In this document: positions 61,030-64,000 of the stretch, piece by piece | How positions within the stretch are numbered: the stretch's first letter is position 1 | How the letters are laid out: each line of letters begins with the position of its first letter | From: Aplectana chamaeleonis | Taxonomy: Eukaryota > Nematoda > Chromadorea > Rhabditida > Cosmocercidae | DNA: 64,000 bases | Direction: 5' to 3' | NCBI GenBank assembly: GCA_029168955.1 | Contig: JAPDOI010000155.1 | Coordinates: forward strand, 434,001 to 498,000 | Translations under genes and position numbers: made by a program | Notes under the pieces: generated by a model | Told to the model about the DNA's origin: nothing | The model's input: the letters and a program-made list of their open reading frames with translations, nothing else | The model's database searches: none

Positions 61030-62330
61030 TCTTTCTGACAAACACTTCAAACGGTTTCTCACACAGTTTCAGCTTGCCCACACCCGTATGTCATCCGCTG
61101 GTGACCTACTTACTCGTAAAAATTGCAGTTGTCCAAGTGGCGAAAAAATGGTCTTTGGGAGCATTCCAGTGTCATATACGTTAGTACTATTATGAGCCGA
61201 AACTCAGCTGTTCGGCGAAATAGACACAATATTGATGTGGAAAAAAAGCAAAGCCGCTCATAGATAGAGTGAGAATTAGAAAAAATAAACCGATGGAAAA
61301 AGTTGTGTAGAAAAGCCGGTTTTTTTTTTCAAAGGGCGTTTTCAGCCTAGGTTTTCACTTTTAAAAGGCGGCAGTCGGGCAGAAGGTGTATCTGCTGAAT
61401 GGTTATCGAGAAACTACATTAGCTGCGGTTTTTCTAAGGATTTTTTTTTTCGGCTTTCCTATCTCATCTTAGCTATCTATTCTATCTATTTCTCACTCTA
61501 TGTCCCTTTGCCGCGAGCCCAGATGACAGAGAAATAATTCTTCCACGCCAACTTGATTAGGCATGAAATCATCTCAGAATCACTTCAGACGGTTTTTCAC
61601 ACAGTTGCAGCTTGGCCAGACCTTGTCCACCGGTGGTGACCTTAATACCCGTCAAAAATGCAATTGTACAAATAACTACAAATATAAATACAATATGTAC
61701 AAATAGCGATTGTACAAATAGAGTAGAAAAAATGGTTTTTGTGGGCATTCGGGTGTCATATATGTAACAAAAAAGCAAAGCCGCTCATGTAGAGTGAAAA
61801 ATAGAAAAATCGCCCGTTGGAAAAAAGTTGTGAAAAAACCTTTTTTTTCTTCAAATGGCCTTTTCAGCCTCGGTTTTCCTTTTCAGAAGGCGGCAGTCGA
61901 ACAGAAGGTGTATCTGCTAAATGCATTTCAGAAACTACATTAGCTGGATTTTTTCTAAAAAAAAATTTCTGAGATTTCTCACCTCACCGTTTTCACATGG
62001 TAGGGTAGAATACCACGAAAAAAATTTTAGAAAAAATCCAGATGATATAGTTTTTGATAACCATTCAGTAAGTGAATCTTATGCTCGACTGTCGCCTACT
62101 GAAAGTCAAAACCATGGCTGAAAAGGTCATTTGAAAAACGGCTTTTTTTTACACCACTTGTTTGCGATTTTTTCTATTTCTCACTCTACATAAGCGGCTT
62201 TTATTTTTTCTACTTTACTACTGGGTCTATTTTACCAAACGCTGAGTTACGGCCCATAAGAGTAGAGTCGATGACACTGGGGCGCCCTCGAAAACCATTT
62301 TTTCGGTATTTTGACATTTGCAGATTTTAC
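61030..62330. repeat. Duplicated and inverted AT-rich repeat block
   Basis: A unit of about 390 bp (TTTCTCACACAGTTTCAGCT, AAAGCCGCTCATAGATAGAG, AGGCGGCAGTCGGGCAGAAG, GAAACTACATTAGCTG) at about 61,060-61,450 recurs directly at about 61,590-61,970. A partial inverted copy follows at 62,010-62,310 (AAAATCCAGATGAT, CGACTGTCGCC, TTCTCACTCTACATAAGCGG). The second and third form a large imperfect hairpin. Confidence 0.75.
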
Positions 62331-62709
62331 GAGTATTAATGTAACCAGTGGTTGACAAACAAATCTGAACAACTCGTGGCTGTTTGAGACACATACTTTG
62401 GTAGAGCTGAGTTAAATGAAGAAAAAAAAACGAATCGGAAAAATCCGGCGGTGAGGAGAGGCGTCACAAAGATTTCCATGTCGATTTGCACGTCGAGTTC
62501 AAAGACTTGTAGGTTTCCCTTACCGATGCAAAAGGTTACACGCTGGGCCCTTGTGCTCCACTACTTGCACCAACACGCTGCTCTCTATGAAAGCTTCACG
62601 TGTTCCTGGCATTGCCCTAGCTACCTCGGTCTTCGTCCCATACTCGCGCGCTTCAATGATGCCCAAACTCCTGCTCTCGACACCACTCACCACACGGTCA
62701 TGAGGAACC

Positions 62710-63283
62710 TTAAAGGCACATACCAAGCTTAGGAACTCAATCTGAGATTTCCACAGATTTGTGAAGTACACCCACCCTCTATAACACCTGTCAATTGCGA
62801 GCTCTCAATTCCTTTCAATGAGCGAGATATAGGGGGAAGCCACCCTGGAGCGCCCGCATCAGGAAGCCACTTTGGCACGCCCCATTTACGATTTTTCGAG
62901 CTCTTTCAATGAGCGAGATATAGGGGGAAGCCACCCTGGAGCGCCCGCATCAGGAAGCCACTTTGGCACGCCCCATTTACGATTTTTCGAGCTCAACGGT
63001 GGCGGGATGGACGATGGTTCACTATCATTAGCCTCGTTCTTCCCTTCATTATCAGCCTCTCTCTTTAATCAGGTGGGCTCGCACTCATCCGTTGCAAATG
63101 ATGCAAGTTACAAGCCACGGGCAACTCGTCCACCATGCTTCAGCAGCCCAATATTTGAGGGGCCATACCTCCGTTCGCAGGGGGTCTTGTACGGTCGCAG
63201 AAACATAATTGAAATCAGCGTGGGACCGTTTTCAAGATAGGCAGAAAAACAGAGAAAAGATTCTTGGGTTGGACTGTGCCTAC
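62710..63283. mobile_element. MITE of the TTAAAGGCAC family, copy 5
   Basis: CTTAAAGGCACATACCAAGC at the left and TTCTTGGGTTGGACTGTGCC at the right, with the interior words CAACTCGTCCACCATG, GGCCATACCTCC and GGTCTTGTACGG shared with copies 1 and 3. It is enlarged by a 91-bp tandem duplication. Confidence 0.78.
62812..62993. repeat. Perfect 91-bp tandem duplication
   Basis: The segment from CTTTCAATGAGCGAGATATA to CGATTTTTCGAGCTC is present twice, 91 bp apart, with no difference that I can see. This indicates a recent event. Confidence 0.9.
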
Positions 63284-63284
63284 A

Positions 63285-63517
63285 AGCGCCTTTCACACTC
63301 TACCAGAAGACGCCGTCCGGCACGTTATAAGATGGGACTGCGGCGTCGTGGAGTGCCGCAGTGCGATGCCGGATAACTGACGTCGCAATGCGTCGCTCAA
63401 CGTCGGTGCGAAATTTCTGCGTTGTTAGGTGAGATGATGGATGCTATACCACAGGCCTTGTGGGCGCCGCGCGCGTCAGATAGCATTGCTGGACGTCGGA
63501 TGGCTGTGAAAGTGGCT
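63285..63517. mobile_element. PIF-like MITE, 233 bp
   Basis: AGCGCCTTTCACACTCTACC and inverted AGCCACTTTCACAGCCATCC ends resemble the 151-bp MITEs. TTA follows on the right; the left flank ACA does not match it. It sits exactly at the end of the preceding TTAAAGGCAC-family element, as at 13,531. Confidence 0.7.
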
Positions 63518-63571
63518 TTACTCCACCAGTACCGGAATTGATTTCTTTCGAATAGCTTGATGATATTACAC

Positions 63572-63824
63572 CAGACGATTATAAGTTACCATAACCTCAA
63601 AATTCGCACTGTAGACAGAAGTGATGACACCGAATTGATAAAGGGTAGAGTATAGAAGAAATGTGAGCGGTATGTCGCCATTCACACATTGTTCATCTCT
63701 AAGGGCCAGCTTCTAGAACTCTGAACAGACTAGGAATTAAGGAAGCAGCCTCACCGAAGATGAAGATACCCTAATAGTAGAACACTAATGAAAGAAAAAC
63801 TACTACATTATGGGAAGAAATTTG
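63572..63824. mobile_element. TATA-module MITE, copy f (diverged)
   Basis: GACGATTATAAGTTACCATA at the left, AATTGATAAAGGGTAGAGTA, CTAGGAATTAAGGAAGCAGC and CCTCACCG in the middle follow the order of copies a and b. The right end is eroded. Confidence 0.65.
63651..63699 (+). promoter_or_regulatory. TATA plus initiator module M7
   Basis: TATAGAAG starts at 63,651, and the initiator-like CCATTC has its A at 63,680 (29 nt), followed by ACACATTG. Diverged relative to the other modules. Confidence 0.4.
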
Positions 63825-64000
63825 AGTACACTCCAAATACCGAGAGGTCCCGATTGCTACGAGGGCACGAAATGATAATAAAAGTTGCATTTCTATATCA
63901 GACCGACATTAGACCGAATAACTCAGCCTCTGGAATGGAAGTTGCAAGAAAATTTATGGCTCTATGGCAATTGGGACCGCCCTGTATTTTTCGTCTGGTA
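63825..64000. repeat. Dispersed repeat, copy 2 (partner at 43,455)
   Basis: GAGTACACTCCAAATACCGA, CACGAAATGATAATAAAAG and TTGCAAGAAAATTTATGGCT match 43,455-43,622 in order. It runs to the right edge of the window. Confidence 0.6.

Noticed and set aside
60615..61184. 189-codon plus-strand frame
   Set aside because: It crosses the boundary between a G-run MITE and an unrelated decayed repeat, so it cannot be one gene.

Overview
The window is a gene-poor, repeat-saturated stretch of a eukaryotic genome, most likely a parasitic clade V nematode (strongylid or hookworm type). The evidence is the mobile-element repertoire: an RTE non-LTR element whose protein closely resembles, from memory, those abundant in hookworms; a CR1-like LINE; a Tc3-type transposon whose transposase has 329 residues and a 57-bp GT-AG intron ending TTTTAG; and many short inverted-repeat elements (MITEs). 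I found no host protein gene, rRNA, tRNA, spliced-leader gene or CRISPR array.

Layout. 1-9,048 is a 42-bp satellite in forward orientation. 9,049-18,880 is a nest of DNA-transposon derivatives: a 2,971-bp non-autonomous hAT-like element, PIF/Harbinger-like MITEs, and GC-rich inverted repeats carrying TATA promoters. 18,885-26,340 holds two degenerate LINEs in tandem (CR1-like, then RTE), each ending in a (TA)n tract; the second tract is split by a MITE. 26,341-29,093 holds microsatellites and MITEs. 29,094-42,271 is the same 42-bp satellite family inverted, organised into higher-order repeats of about 1.2, 1.47 and 1.3 kb. 42,272-45,808 is more MITEs. 45,843-52,045 is a minus-strand endonuclease-RT LINE split by a 3-kb insertion. 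52,275-56,880 holds an apparently intact Tc3-like element, a Penelope-like GIY-YIG remnant and an RTE remnant. 56,939-59,730 is an element with terminal inverted repeats that carries two small, oppositely oriented arrays related to the big satellite. 59,731-64,000 is MITEs and a decayed palindromic repeat.

Three things stand out. (1) The 42-bp satellite family occurs both as two giant inverted arrays and as two small inverted arrays inside a TIR-bounded element, which suggests a transposon origin for the satellite. (2) At least 13 dispersed modules pair a TATA box with a TCA initiator at nearly fixed spacing (30 nt in seven copies); three are followed by a conserved hairpin, and two of these by a T-run, so they may make a small structured RNA. 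(3) The Tc3-like transposon keeps its full reading frame, catalytic triad and two-site terminal repeats.

Almost all long open frames are artefacts: 42 is divisible by three and the satellite consensus has no stop in four of six frames. All family assignments rest on reading the sequence and remembered family features; no search was run.
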